Of a stretch of DNA of 64,000 nt, positions 17,427 through 26,401 are shown piece by piece. The notes beneath the pieces were generated by a model. It saw only the letters and a program-made list of their open reading frames with translations, did no database searches and was not told the DNA's origin. The DNA is from an uncultured Bacilli bacterium (GTDB lineage: Bacteria; Bacillota_I; Bacilli_A; RF39; UBA660), in contig CAJTWC010000008.1 of assembly GCA_910580185.1 (NCBI GenBank), positions 1 through 64,000 on the forward strand. Direction: 5' to 3'. Position 1 is the first letter of the stretch, and each line of letters starts with the position of its first letter. The position numbers and the translations under genes are program-made.

Positions 17427-18509
17427 ATGTTTGGTTTACCAGTAGATCAATTAGCAAAGATAAAAGTTATAGGTGTAGGTGGAGGCGGTGGAAACGCTGT
17501 TAACCGAATGATAGAGTGTGGTGTTAGAGGAGTAGAGTTTATAGTAGCTAACACTGATTTACAAGTTTTAAATAGTTCAAAGGCGGAAACAAAAATACAA
17601 ATAGGTTCAAAAATTTCTGGTGGTTTAGGAGCAGGGGGACGTCCTGAAGTTGGAAGAGAAGCTGCTTTAGAGTCTAAAAAGGAAATAGAAGAATCCTTAA
17701 AAGGCGCTGATATGGTATTCATAACTTGCGGTATGGGTGGTGGAACAGGAACAGGTGCTGCTCCTGTAATCGCAGAAATAGCACAAGGACTTGGAGCTTT
17801 AACGGTTGCAATAGTAACAAAACCATTTAGTTTTGAAGGTAAAAGAAGAATGGCACAAGCTATTGAAGGACTTAACGAACTTAAAGCAAACGTTGATACT
17901 TTAATAGTAATACCTAATGATCGTTTAAGAGAAATTATAGATAAATCAACTCCAATGGTAGAAGCATTCCATGAGGTAGATAACGTACTTCATAGAGGTG
18001 TACAATCTATATCTGATTTAATAGCTGTAACAGGACTTATAAACCTAGATTTTGCAGATGTTAAAGCGGTTATGGAAAAAAGCGGAAATGCCCTTATTGG
18101 TATAGGTATGGGAACTGGAGAAAACAGAGCAGTAGAAGCAGCTCGCCAAGCAGTATCTAGTCCACTTTTAGAAACGAATATATCTGGAGCAACTGATGCG
18201 ATAATAAATATTACTGGTGGTGCTAACCTTACTTTATTTGAAGCCGAGGATGCTGCAGAAGTAGTAAGATCAACTTCTAATAATGATATCAATACTATCT
18301 TTGGCGCAGTTATTAACGAAAACTTAACTGATGAAGTAATAGTAACCGTAATTGCAACTGGTTTTGAAAAAAATGCTGCAAAACAAGTGGAAGTAAAACA
18401 AGTAGAACCACCACAAATGACTACATCAAGAATAAGTAGTCTTATTCAAGATGATGATGACGACGATGATGATATTCCAGACTTCCTTAAAAATAGAAGA
18501 AGCTTTTAA
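17427..18509 (+). CDS. ftsZ: Cell division protein FtsZ
   Basis: Tubulin-like GTPase (360 residues) forming the division ring. It has the GVGGGGGNAVNRM nucleotide loop, the tubulin signature GGGTGTGAAPV and the T7-loop NLDFADVKAVM. After a short linker come a run of Asp and the conserved C-terminal peptide DIPDFLKNRR, which binds FtsA and other partners. The ATG is preceded by AAGGAGGA. The linker is short compared with many Bacilli. It is co-transcribed with ftsA and closed by a strong terminator. Confidence 0.98.
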   Translation: MFGLPVDQLAKIKVIGVGGGGGNAVNRMIECGVRGVEFIVANTDLQVLNSSKAETKIQIGSKISGGLGAGGRPEVGREAALESKKEIEESLKGADMVFITCGMGGGTGTGAAPVIAEIAQGLGALTVAIVTKPFSFEGKRRMAQAIEGLNELKANVDTLIVIPNDRLREIIDKSTPMVEAFHEVDNVLHRGVQSISDLIAVTGLINLDFADVKAVMEKSGNALIGIGMGTGENRAVEAARQAVSSPLLETNISGATDAIINITGGANLTLFEAEDAAEVVRSTSNNDINTIFGAVINENLTDEVIVTVIATGFEKNAAKQVEVKQVEPPQMTTSRISSLIQDDDDDDDDIPDFLKNRRSF

Positions 18510-18538
18510 GAATGCTTGATATGGCATTCTTTTTTTTG
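18508..18538 (+). terminator. Terminator after ftsZ
   Basis: A perfect stem AAGAATGC (18508-18515)/GCATTCTT (18524-18531) followed by eight T; it marks the end of the dcw cluster. Confidence 0.92.
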
Positions 18539-18567
18539 TATAATTGATTATAATGGAGTATGATAAA

Positions 18568-20862
18568 ATGAAGCGAGTATGTATATGGAATAATATAAAT
18601 AATCCTAATCTTATTAAATATTATATAGATATTGTTCAAATTATAAATTTTATAAAAGAAAATAAAATAATGAATTTCTTGATATTAGATGATAATGGTC
18701 TAAGCGAGGATAAAAAGCCAACGGAATTTACTCAAAAATATAATGAGCAAGCAGAAAAATCAGATAAAGAAATTATTTATTTTGATTATGATCATCCTGC
18801 TTTTGTTGATGGATATGGAAACTTATGCATTAGCAAAGATTTTTATTTACGATATGAAGACGAAATAAAAAAAGCTATTGAAGAGGTTTTGTACTCTTCT
18901 GATTACGCACATGTAAATAAATATATGTATTCTGATGAACTTGCTAAACTATTAGTTATAAATGCAAAAACTATTCGTTTTGAAAAAGGTATTAAAATAC
19001 CCGATGATATAAATATTCTTTATAAAAATAATCACATAAATGCATATGTAGAAGATGAAAAGCAAATTTCATCAAACAATATACTTGGCTTTAGGTATGA
19101 AGACGTAGTATCAAATAGTGAATATATAACTATTAAAGATAATATATCTGATTTGCAAAACTTAATATACATACCAGATTACAAAGAAATTACCATTCAA
19201 CCATCCATAGATGATGAGGTTGAAGAAGATTATGACAAAATGTATGAGATAATTTCTACATTAAGAAAAAATGGGCAAAACAATAAAATAACAATAGAGG
19301 TTAAAAATAGAAATAAATTTTACAAATCAAAACTTCATAATAGTAATTTTGATATAATTATTAAGGGTTTAGATTATGACCCTTATACTTTAGCTGAACT
19401 AAAAAAAGAAGATGAATTAATTGATAAGATTGTAGAAGAAATAAAGAATGGAAATTCCTCTCCGCTTGAAAAATATATAGCATGCTACAACATAGATAAA
19501 CGTTTTAAGGAGTATAAAGAAAGTAATAATGCTGAAGAATCAAGAAGGTTAAGATTGTTACTAAATAATGATTATATGGTTTGTGTAGGTTATACAAACC
19601 TTTTAGAAATATTATCAAATAGAGTGGGTTTTAACATATATCAAATTAGCGTTAGTATTGATACGTCATATGATAATGGATTTACCATGGAAAAGATGCC
19701 TATTAGTTTAGAAGGCCATGCTAGAGTGATTGTTAACATAGAAGATCCAAAATATAATATTCATGGTTTTTATGTATCTGATCCAACTTGGGATAATGAT
19801 TTAGAAGAAGATTATTATAATCATGTACTTATGAGTTTTGATAAGACTACGAAAGAAGAAAGATATTTTAAATTAGAAATTGAAGATTTGATTATGAACG
19901 TAAGAAGCATGGAAGAGTTTTCATGTAAAATTAATTTTTTGTTAAATAAAGAAAGAAAAAGCAATAATGCAGTTGATTTATCTGATAAAGAAAAAGAAAG
20001 TTATGCTTATGGGACAATAATTAGTTACATAATGAGGATTTTATCTTATCTTATGCCGCAAAAATATATTGAATTAAAACATAAGTATCCAAATGCAATA
20101 AAATTTAAAAATGATTATGATGAAGCTAATAAATTTTTAACCGAAGCTGGATATATTTTTATTAATAATTTAGGAAATGATGTTTCTATTGATACGATAA
20201 TAGATGCAGCTAGTGAAGTTAATAAAAAAGTATTTGGGTTTAAAGAAAAATATAATAATGAAAACTTTTATGAGTATAAAATGGATTTATTAGAAAAAAA
20301 TTCTATTAGGGATAAAAAACAATTTCCATATTACTATAGTGATACAAAAACATTCTTAAATGAACATTTAGAAGATGTAATTAATATATTTAAAGAATCT
20401 TTTAAAGAATTACCAGATGCAATAGAAAAATTAAGTGAAGAGAAAAAACAAGAAATAAAAAATGATAATAGAATAAAAGATTTTTTATCATCAAATCCAG
20501 AAGCTGCATTTAAGTATGAAGGATCTTTTATATTTGCAAAAATTATACATGATGTGCTTCCTGATACAAAATTTGTTGTAGAACGAACTAATATAGAAAA
20601 TATGCCGTTTAGAATCGTACTTAGAAATGATAAAGTATGTTTTGATATTTCTTATGAAGAAGAAAAAAAAGATGCTCTTTTAAAATCAAACTTAGAATAT
20701 CATGATGCTATGGTAAGTGAATTACTAAGTGCAGAAGAACGTTTTTATAATCCGCCAGGTGATGTATATAATTTATTAGAAAGTATATTTAGATCTAATT
20801 TAAGAAACTATTTAAGTATTGAAATGAATTTTGAAAATGAAAATAAATATAAACATAATTAG
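18568..20862 (+). CDS. Large transglutaminase-like protein, unknown
   Basis: A 764-residue soluble, acidic protein without signal peptide. Between residues about 335 and 410 it has a possible transglutaminase/papain-type triad: Cys in YMVCVGYTNLLEIL, His in LEGHARVIVNIED and Asp in YVSDPTWDNDLE, in the right order and spacing for that superfamily. The flanking regions (about 330 residues on each side) match nothing I know. I use ATG 18568, with GGAG nine bases upstream; other in-frame starts at 18544 and 18553 lack a site. It is a single gene between terminators. It could be a peptidase, a crosslinking enzyme or an inactive relative; the family call is inference from the triad alone. Confidence 0.6.
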   Translation: MKRVCIWNNINNPNLIKYYIDIVQIINFIKENKIMNFLILDDNGLSEDKKPTEFTQKYNEQAEKSDKEIIYFDYDHPAFVDGYGNLCISKDFYLRYEDEIKKAIEEVLYSSDYAHVNKYMYSDELAKLLVINAKTIRFEKGIKIPDDINILYKNNHINAYVEDEKQISSNNILGFRYEDVVSNSEYITIKDNISDLQNLIYIPDYKEITIQPSIDDEVEEDYDKMYEIISTLRKNGQNNKITIEVKNRNKFYKSKLHNSNFDIIIKGLDYDPYTLAELKKEDELIDKIVEEIKNGNSSPLEKYIACYNIDKRFKEYKESNNAEESRRLRLLLNNDYMVCVGYTNLLEILSNRVGFNIYQISVSIDTSYDNGFTMEKMPISLEGHARVIVNIEDPKYNIHGFYVSDPTWDNDLEEDYYNHVLMSFDKTTKEERYFKLEIEDLIMNVRSMEEFSCKINFLLNKERKSNNAVDLSDKEKESYAYGTIISYIMRILSYLMPQKYIELKHKYPNAIKFKNDYDEANKFLTEAGYIFINNLGNDVSIDTIIDAASEVNKKVFGFKEKYNNENFYEYKMDLLEKNSIRDKKQFPYYYSDTKTFLNEHLEDVINIFKESFKELPDAIEKLSEEKKQEIKNDNRIKDFLSSNPEAAFKYEGSFIFAKIIHDVLPDTKFVVERTNIENMPFRIVLRNDKVCFDISYEEEKKDALLKSNLEYHDAMVSELLSAEERFYNPPGDVYNLLESIFRSNLRNYLSIEMNFENENKYKHN

Positions 20863-20885
20863 ACACTAATTGTAGTGTCTTTTTT
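20861..20885 (+). terminator. Terminator
   Basis: AGACACTA (20861-20868) pairs with TAGTGTCT (20873-20880) around ATTG, followed by T5; it begins at the stop codon of the preceding gene. Confidence 0.9.
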
Positions 20886-20909
20886 ATATACTTTAATTGG
20901 TGATGTTAA

Positions 20910-21704
20910 TTGAGGATATACGTTGATTTAATAATTGTATTAAATTTCTTTTTGGATTTTTTACTTTTAATTTCGGTATCACTTATTTTAAAGCGAAATG
21001 CAAAAATAATAAGATTGATGCTTGGAGCATTACTCGGTTCCATTAGCATATTAGCACTATTTATACAATTATCATCACTTACATTATTTTTAATAAAAGT
21101 AATAATATCAATTATTATGGTACTTACATCTTTTGGCTTTAAAAACATAAAATACACCCTTAATAATTTAATATATTTATATTTATTAAGTATAATATTA
21201 GGAGGTTTTTTATATTATATAAACGATGAATTATCTTATAAAAATGAAGGATTAATATTTTTTCATAATGGTTTTAGCATAAACATAATATTAGTTTTGA
21301 TACTATCACCGATAATTATTTTTATATATGTAAAAAAATCAAGAAAGTTAAAAGAAGAATATTCTAAACATTACGAAGTTGAAATAACCTTTTTAAATAA
21401 TAAAACAAGTTATTTAACAGGTTTTTTAGACACTGGAAATGATTTATATGATCCGTATCAAAAAAGGCCAATACTAGTGATTAATAAGTCCATTTTAAAT
21501 GGCTATAACCCAAGGTGTATATTAGTGCCTTGTTATACGGTCAATAATGAAAGTATGATGAGGTGTTTTCGAATTAAAAAAATAGTAGTAAATGGTAAAA
21601 AAATAGATAAAGAAGTTCTAATTGGGATAAGCGACAATAATTTTAATTTAGAAGGTGCACAATTGTTGTTACATAAAAATATTTTAAAAGGAGAGAAAAA
21701 ATGA
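20910..21704 (+). CDS. spoIIGA: Pro-SigE-processing peptidase SpoIIGA
   Basis: Membrane-embedded aspartic peptidase (264 residues) that cleaves pro-SigE in the mother cell after a signal from the forespore. The N-terminal half has about five transmembrane segments; the C-terminal half carries the catalytic signature GFLDTGNDLYDPYQKRPI (Asp near residue 173). The start is TTG 20910 with GGTGAT upstream. The gene overlaps sigE by four bases (ATGA), as expected for the spoIIGA-sigE operon. Confidence 0.95.
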   Translation: MRIYVDLIIVLNFFLDFLLLISVSLILKRNAKIIRLMLGALLGSISILALFIQLSSLTLFLIKVIISIIMVLTSFGFKNIKYTLNNLIYLYLLSIILGGFLYYINDELSYKNEGLIFFHNGFSINIILVLILSPIIIFIYVKKSRKLKEEYSKHYEVEITFLNNKTSYLTGFLDTGNDLYDPYQKRPILVINKSILNGYNPRCILVPCYTVNNESMMRCFRIKKIVVNGKKIDKEVLIGISDNNFNLEGAQLLLHKNILKGEKK

Positions 21705-22393
21705 AAAAGATTATTGCATTATTAAAGAAGTTATTTAAGAAGGTTTCTCATGTTTTTTTTGTGGGAGCTTCAGATGTATTACCAGAACCATTATCAAAAG
21801 AAGAAGAGCTTAAGTACGTGGAAGAATTTCAAAAAAACGGAAGTGTAGAAGCTAAAAACAAGCTTATAGAACATAATTTAAGATTAGTTGTATACTTATC
21901 TAAAAAGTATGAAAATACTAAGATAGATTTAGAAGATTTAGTAAGTATCGGAACAATCGGATTAATAAAGGGTATAAATACTTATAAATTAGGTAAAAAT
22001 ATTAAACTTGCAACTTATGCATCACGTTGTATTGATAACGAAATACTTATGTATTTAAGAAAGAATAAAAAGAGAAATGCAGATGTATCACTTGAAGAAT
22101 CTTTATCGTTTGACGCTGAAGGAAACGAGCTTCACTTAGAAGATATACTAGGTACGGATCCTGATTTAATTACTAAGGAACTAGAGGACAATGATTTAAA
22201 AGAAGTGTTATTAAAAGAAATAGATAAATTACCTGATAGGGATAAACAAATAATGAAACTTAGATATGGTTTATTTGGTGAAAAGGAAATAACACAAAAA
22301 GAACTCGCTAAAAAGCTTAGTATTTCACAAAGTTATATATCTAGAATAGAAAAGAAAGTTATAAAGAAAATAAAAGAAAAGGTAAAGTTATAG
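21701..22393 (+). CDS. sigE: Sporulation sigma factor SigE (pro-form)
   Basis: Mother-cell sigma factor (230 residues). A basic amphipathic pro-sequence of about 25 residues precedes the segment FVGASDVLPEPLSKEEE, the usual SpoIIGA cleavage neighbourhood. Region 2 is seen in NLRLVVYLSKKYENT, LVSIGTIGLIKGINTY and LATYASRCIDNEILMYLR; region 4 ends with the HTH ELAKKLSISQSYISRIEKK. It is translationally coupled to spoIIGA. Unlike B. subtilis, sigG does not follow here but lies near 57 kb. Confidence 0.96.
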   Translation: MKKIIALLKKLFKKVSHVFFVGASDVLPEPLSKEEELKYVEEFQKNGSVEAKNKLIEHNLRLVVYLSKKYENTKIDLEDLVSIGTIGLIKGINTYKLGKNIKLATYASRCIDNEILMYLRKNKKRNADVSLEESLSFDAEGNELHLEDILGTDPDLITKELEDNDLKEVLLKEIDKLPDRDKQIMKLRYGLFGEKEITQKELAKKLSISQSYISRIEKKVIKKIKEKVKL

Positions 22394-22441
22394 CTTGAAT
22401 AGAAATAAATTACGTGTTATTATTTAAAATAGAGGTGGCAT

Positions 22442-23137
22442 ATGAACAATGATAATGCTTCTTTAAATAAAAGTAATAAAGAGGGAAAGAAACTGGATTT
22501 TGTACCATTTGAAAATAGATTGGTAAAAAAAGAAGAAATAGAAAAAAGAATTTTTAGACAATCTAATAAAAAGATAGAGAACAATAAAAAAACAAGTAAA
22601 AAGATTTTAATTATAATAATTTCTTTACTTATTTTTATGTTATTTATATTATCTTCTTTGTATAATGAATATATATTATATGGCAAGGATAAAGAAAATT
22701 ATAGATTGGTAAATAAGTTTTCCGGAATTTGTGCATCTATTGATTTTGATGATAGACCAGATTTACTTAGAAAAATAGGATTTGATGATGTTAAAATAAA
22801 AACAGAAAAACTTCATGATAAAAATTACGTAACTACGTATGCCTACCGTCAAACTGGAGATAGGACAGATAATATAAATGTTTATTATGATGAAGATAAT
22901 AAAGTTAAATACGTAATGTTAGAGCTTAATTATAAAAAAGAAAATTATAATACTAATATTTTAGTTAGCAATTCAAATTCTATAATAAGTAATTTTATTA
23001 ACGTTTATATAAGTAAAAACGAAATAAAAAATTTAATTAGTTCTAATCATGTATTAATAAAAGAAAAGAACATAAAAATAACATATGATTTAGTAACCGA
23101 TGAAAATTATTATACAGTAACTGTTAGTTTAGAATAA
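22442..23137 (+). CDS. Single-pass membrane protein, unknown
   Basis: A 231-residue protein with a charged cytoplasmic N-terminus of about 55 residues, one transmembrane segment (about 57-78, ILIIIISLLIFMLFILSSLY) and an extracytoplasmic domain of 150 residues without cysteine pairs. AGGTGG lies upstream of ATG 22442. I do not recognise the family. It lies 48 bases after sigE and before a terminator, so it may be transcribed with spoIIGA-sigE and have a role in sporulation; that is positional inference. Confidence 0.65.
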   Translation: MNNDNASLNKSNKEGKKLDFVPFENRLVKKEEIEKRIFRQSNKKIENNKKTSKKILIIIISLLIFMLFILSSLYNEYILYGKDKENYRLVNKFSGICASIDFDDRPDLLRKIGFDDVKIKTEKLHDKNYVTTYAYRQTGDRTDNINVYYDEDNKVKYVMLELNYKKENYNTNILVSNSNSIISNFINVYISKNEIKNLISSNHVLIKEKNIKITYDLVTDENYYTVTVSLE

Positions 23138-23161
23138 GGGTTTTAATAAAACTCTTTTTTT
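23137..23161 (+). terminator. Terminator
   Basis: AGGGTTTT (23137-23144) pairs with AAAACTCT (23148-23155), with one wobble, followed by T6. Confidence 0.7.
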
Positions 23162-23231
23162 GTTATAATTTTATTTAGATTATTATGAAAAAAAAGCGTA
23201 TATAGGCATAAACTATATTAGGGTGATAATC

Positions 23232-23603
23232 TTGAAAGAAGAGTTTAAAACTTTTGTTAGGACAAAACCAGAATTAGCAAGTTATGTTACTGATGGATCC
23301 ATGACCTGGCAAAAATTCTATGAATTATGGTCTTTATATGGCAATGATAATAAAATTTGGGATGACTATCCTAAAAAAAGTGTAACAACAAGTGCACGAA
23401 CAAGTAGTAATTCTAATAATTTTAGTTTTTCTTCAATAGTTGATTCTTTAAAGAAAGTAGATATGGATTCAGTTCAAAAGGGAATCAATAGCGTTCAAAA
23501 AGCAGTGGAATTATTACAGGGATTTACCGCAAAAGACGCTTTATCATCTTCTAGTTCTTCAGGATATGAACCAAGGCAATTATTCAAAAAGTTTGAAGAT
23601 TAA
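23232..23603 (+). CDS. ylbD: YlbD-like putative spore coat protein
   Basis: A 123-residue protein resembling YlbD: the N-terminal block FKTFVRTKPELASYVTDGS, then TWQKFYELWSLYG and a W-D-Y segment, followed by a Ser-rich linker and a helical C-terminus. In B. subtilis YlbD is a putative coat protein. I use TTG 23232, with GGGTGAT at 23221-23227; GTG 23223 would fall inside that site. It is the first gene of a ylbD-ylbE-ylbF-rsmD block whose order matches B. subtilis, which strengthens each assignment. Its stop overlaps the next start (TAATG). Confidence 0.82.
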   Translation: MKEEFKTFVRTKPELASYVTDGSMTWQKFYELWSLYGNDNKIWDDYPKKSVTTSARTSSNSNNFSFSSIVDSLKKVDMDSVQKGINSVQKAVELLQGFTAKDALSSSSSSGYEPRQLFKKFED

Positions 23604-23824
23604 TGGACTTTAAGATTAAAATTGCTTTAGATTCTAACCCTGATTATAGAAGATATTTAAGAAGTAATTCGTATTGGTATAAAACGTTAAATAGAAATCC
23701 CGAAAGGCTAAATGATTTTGTATCTGAGGTTAAAGAAAAGTATAAATTAAGAACAACTGATAAAATTAATAACATAATTGATAAAATAGATATGGTAAGT
23801 AAATTCATAAATGTATTAAGGTGA
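23603..23824 (+). CDS. ylbE: YlbE-like protein
   Basis: A 73-residue protein that matches the YlbE pattern: NPDYRRYLRSNSYWYKTLNRNP (residues 12-33), where an aromatic WY pair and LxRNP are characteristic. Function is unknown in this family. It overlaps the stop of the ylbD-like gene by one base and has no strong ribosome site of its own, so translation is probably coupled. Confidence 0.8.
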   Translation: MDFKIKIALDSNPDYRRYLRSNSYWYKTLNRNPERLNDFVSEVKEKYKLRTTDKINNIIDKIDMVSKFINVLR

Positions 23825-23828
23825 TAAT

Positions 23829-24137
23829 ATGATAGAAAAAGTGTATGAAATAATAGATGAACTAGATAATAATGAACTTATTAAAAGATTAAAATCTATA
23901 AAAAGTTATATAAATAGTAATGATAATGCAAAAAAACTTATCAATGACTTTAACTTTGCTAAGGAAAATCTTGAAAAGTATAATCTAAAAGAAGAGTTTT
24001 TGGAAGCTAAAAGAAAAATGCTAAAAGATGATATTATAAAAGAGTACGTAGATATTCAAAATAAAATAAATATGCTTACGCTTAAAATAAATAATAAAAT
24101 TAGTAATATAACAATGGGCAATACTTGTAAAAAGTAA
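23829..24137 (+). CDS. ylbF: YlbF/YmcA-family protein
   Basis: A 102-residue, mostly helical protein of the YlbF/YmcA type (about residues 20-95). B. subtilis YlbF (RicF) forms the RicAFT complex that stimulates RNase Y-dependent mRNA maturation and promotes Spo0A activation. The known YlbF C-terminal cysteines that help bind an iron-sulfur cluster are reduced here to a single Cys near the end (NTCKK), so cluster binding is doubtful. Assignment rests on fold pattern and on gene order between ylbE and rsmD. Its last codons form one arm of a terminator. Confidence 0.72.
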   Translation: MIEKVYEIIDELDNNELIKRLKSIKSYINSNDNAKKLINDFNFAKENLEKYNLKEEFLEAKRKMLKDDIIKEYVDIQNKINMLTLKINNKISNITMGNTCKK

Positions 24138-24148
24138 TGCTCTTTTTT
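24116..24148 (+). terminator. Terminator overlapping the ylbF 3' end
   Basis: GGGCAATACTT (24116-24126) pairs with AAGTAATGCTC (24132-24142), with one mismatch and one wobble, then T6. Confidence 0.75.
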
Positions 24149-24182
24149 CTATATTATGATAGAATTAATTTAGGTGATAAAT

Positions 24183-24734
24183 ATGAAAATAATAAGTGGA
24201 AAATATAAAGGAAGAATATTAAAAGGTTATGATATGATTGGCACAAGACCAACAATGGATAGGGTAAAAGAATCAGTATTTGCTATGATTCAAGATTATA
24301 TAAAAGATTCTATAGTATTAGATTTATATTCTGGCACAGGAAATTTAGGAATAGAAGCAATAAGTAACGGTGCAAATAAGGCGTATTTAATAGATAATAA
24401 TAAAATAGCTGTTAATACTATAAAAGATAACATAAAAATGCTTAATATTGATAATACTAATATTATAAATAGTGATGCAATGGATGCAGTACGCTCATTT
24501 ATAACCCAAAACATAGTTTTTGATATAATATTTCTAGACCCACCATATCAAACTAATGAATTAGATAAAGCGTTAACATTGATAAATGATAACGTTTCCT
24601 TACTTAATAACGATGGACTTATAGTATGCGAAACAGAACTAGAAATAGACTATGAAAAATATAAAAATTTATATATTTATAAGTCAAAGCGTTATGCTAA
24701 AAAAAGTGTAAACATATTAAAAAGAAATAAATAA
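24183..24734 (+). CDS. rsmD: 16S rRNA (guanine-N2) methyltransferase RsmD
   Basis: Methyltransferase of 183 residues that modifies G966 of 16S rRNA. Motifs: an N-terminal MKIISGKYKGRIL block with RPTMDRVKESVFAM, the AdoMet-binding VLDLYSGTGNLGIEAISNGA and the catalytic IIFLDPPYQT. ATG 24183 is preceded by TAGGTGAT; GTG 24174 lies within that site. In B. subtilis this gene (ylbH) is followed by coaD; here a pilin gene follows and coaD is absent from the locus. Confidence 0.94.
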   Translation: MKIISGKYKGRILKGYDMIGTRPTMDRVKESVFAMIQDYIKDSIVLDLYSGTGNLGIEAISNGANKAYLIDNNKIAVNTIKDNIKMLNIDNTNIINSDAMDAVRSFITQNIVFDIIFLDPPYQTNELDKALTLINDNVSLLNNDGLIVCETELEIDYEKYKNLYIYKSKRYAKKSVNILKRNK

Positions 24735-24738
24735 TATA

Positions 24739-24767
24739 TTGACTGTGTTAAATAATAATGATATTAT
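24739..24767 (+). promoter_or_regulatory. Promoter of the pilin-like gene
   Basis: TTGACT (24739-24744) and TATTAT (24762-24767) with a 17-base spacer. It begins only a few bases after the rsmD stop. Confidence 0.65.
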
Positions 24768-24794
24768 TTAAGTATAAAATAGGAGGAATAAAAA

Positions 24795-25265
24795 ATGAAA
24801 AAGAAGATGAACAATAAAGGTTTTACATTAGTAGAATTACTAGCAGTTGTAGTAGTACTTGCAATCGTAGCTGCTATCGCAATGAGATCTATTACATCTA
24901 TTATTAAGAATAACAGAATTGATTCGTATATAGCTTCTGTTAACAGCGCAATCGAGGGAGCTCAATTAACATGCGTACAAGATGGAGATGTGAGTAATAT
25001 TGCAACTACTGTTGAAGGAACTGGAGTTATAGTAGCACCTGTTACAGGAACTGGAAACGATTATAAGTTTACAGTAACTGCTGCTAATAACGGCGAATTT
25101 AAATCTTTAAAAGCTGTTGAAGTCAATAAAAGAGCTTTTAAGTCTGATGGTACAACACCAACTAGAATCAAAGGATTAAAAAGTAATGATACTGCTTCTT
25201 GTGCTGATAAAGATGGACATGTTCAATGCACTATTACGTATAATTCTTGCGCTGCATCAAATTAA
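24795..25265 (+). CDS. Type IV pilin-like (class III signal) protein
   Basis: A 156-residue prepilin: short basic leader MKKKMNNKG, then the prepilin-peptidase site G/FTLVELLAVVVVLAIVAAIA, which is also the hydrophobic pilin helix, and a small globular part. Two Cys flank the C-terminal region. It has its own promoter, an excellent AGGAGG site and its own terminator, suggesting high expression as a single gene. No pilus assembly ATPase, PilC or prepilin peptidase is beside it. It could be a competence-type or a surface pilin; the Tad genes at 38-42 kb are a different system. Confidence 0.88.
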   Translation: MKKKMNNKGFTLVELLAVVVVLAIVAAIAMRSITSIIKNNRIDSYIASVNSAIEGAQLTCVQDGDVSNIATTVEGTGVIVAPVTGTGNDYKFTVTAANNGEFKSLKAVEVNKRAFKSDGTTPTRIKGLKSNDTASCADKDGHVQCTITYNSCAASN

Positions 25266-25268
25266 TAT

Positions 25269-25293
25269 AAAAGGCCAATTTGGGCCTTTTTTT
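25269..25293 (+). terminator. Terminator of the pilin gene
   Basis: AAAAGGCC (25269-25276) and GGCCTTTT (25283-25290) form a GC-rich stem followed by T. Confidence 0.92.
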
Positions 25294-25349
25294 CTTTGCT
25301 TTAAATCATATTTATTATATAATATTAATGGAAGTAAGAGAGGTAGTAT

Positions 25350-26270
25350 ATGCTGTTAATAGGATCACATGTGTCATTTAAATCTAATGATCAATTAGCT
25401 GGTAGTGTAAAAGAAGCTATTAGTTATGGTAGTAACTGTTTTATGTTTTATACTGGGGCACCGCAAAATACTAGAAGGTGTGAAATAAGTTATGATTTAA
25501 CTTTAGAAGCTAGGAACTTATTATATGATAATAACATTGATTTAAAAAACATAGTTATTCATGCGCCATATATTATTAATCTAGCTAATAACTCTAAAAA
25601 AGAATCATATGAGTTTGCAATAGAGTTTTTAAAAGAGGAAATAAATAGAGCGTCTATGTTTGGAGTAGATAAATTAGTGCTTCATCCAGGAAGCTATGTA
25701 TCACTTGATATTGATACTGGAATAAATAATATAATAAATGCGTTAAATGAGATTTTAACTCCAAATCAAGAAGTTAAAATATGTTTAGAAACAATGGCGG
25801 GTAAAGGTAGTGAAATAGCTTTTGATTTACATCACTTAAAAAGGATTATTGATGGAGTAAAATATAATGATAAGTTAATGGTTTGTTTAGATACGTGTCA
25901 TCTAAATGATGCCGGCTATGATATGACTAAGTTTGACGATTTTTTAGATGAGTTTGATAATATAATAGGAATAGATAAAGTGGCTTGCGTACACGTAAAT
26001 GATTCTAAAAACGTATTAGGAGCAAAAAAAGATAGACATGAAAATTTAGGATATGGAACAATAGGTTTTGATGCATTAATAAATGTTATTTATAACAAGC
26101 GCTTAGAAAACATACCTAAAATACTAGAAACGCCATATGTAAGTACAATAGAAGGCGGTAAAGATAGATCATATGCCCCATATAAATTTGAGATAGAATC
26201 TATTAAAAATAAAACTTTTAATGACAATTTATATAACGATATAAGAAATTATTATAATAATATAGACTAA
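25350..26270 (+). CDS. nfo: Endonuclease IV (AP endonuclease Nfo)
   Basis: TIM-barrel zinc enzyme (306 residues) that cuts DNA at abasic sites in base excision repair, including in dormant or germinating spores in Bacilli. Metal-binding segments can be followed in order: GSHVSF, IVIHAPYIINLAN, LVLHPGSY, ICLETMAGKGSE, VCLDTCHLNDAGYD, CVHVNDSKN with DRHENLGYGTIG, and ILETPY. Length is normal for the family. It has its own ribosome site and is a single gene. Confidence 0.96.
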   Translation: MLLIGSHVSFKSNDQLAGSVKEAISYGSNCFMFYTGAPQNTRRCEISYDLTLEARNLLYDNNIDLKNIVIHAPYIINLANNSKKESYEFAIEFLKEEINRASMFGVDKLVLHPGSYVSLDIDTGINNIINALNEILTPNQEVKICLETMAGKGSEIAFDLHHLKRIIDGVKYNDKLMVCLDTCHLNDAGYDMTKFDDFLDEFDNIIGIDKVACVHVNDSKNVLGAKKDRHENLGYGTIGFDALINVIYNKRLENIPKILETPYVSTIEGGKDRSYAPYKFEIESIKNKTFNDNLYNDIRNYYNNID

Positions 26271-26310
26271 TATTTAGTACTTTGTTAAAATATAAATAAT
26301 TTGTAAATAA

Positions 26311-26395
26311 AGGTGATTAGTTTGATTTTTGTGTGTGTTAAAACAAGTTAAAATCAAAGAAGATCACTTTTTTTAGTGTCTTCTAAAATAAGGCG
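26311..26395 (+). promoter_or_regulatory. Leader with two hairpins before the ORF6N gene
   Basis: TTTGATTTT (about 26321-26329) can pair with AAAATCAAA (about 26350-26358), and a second hairpin of about nine pairs (GAAGA.CACT with AGTG.TCTTC, about 26359-26384) has a T7 loop. AAGGTGAT at about 26310-26317 followed by TTG could start a nine-codon leader ORF ending before the second hairpin. This resembles an attenuator, but function is unknown. Confidence 0.35.
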
Positions 26396-26401
26396 GATAA
26401 A

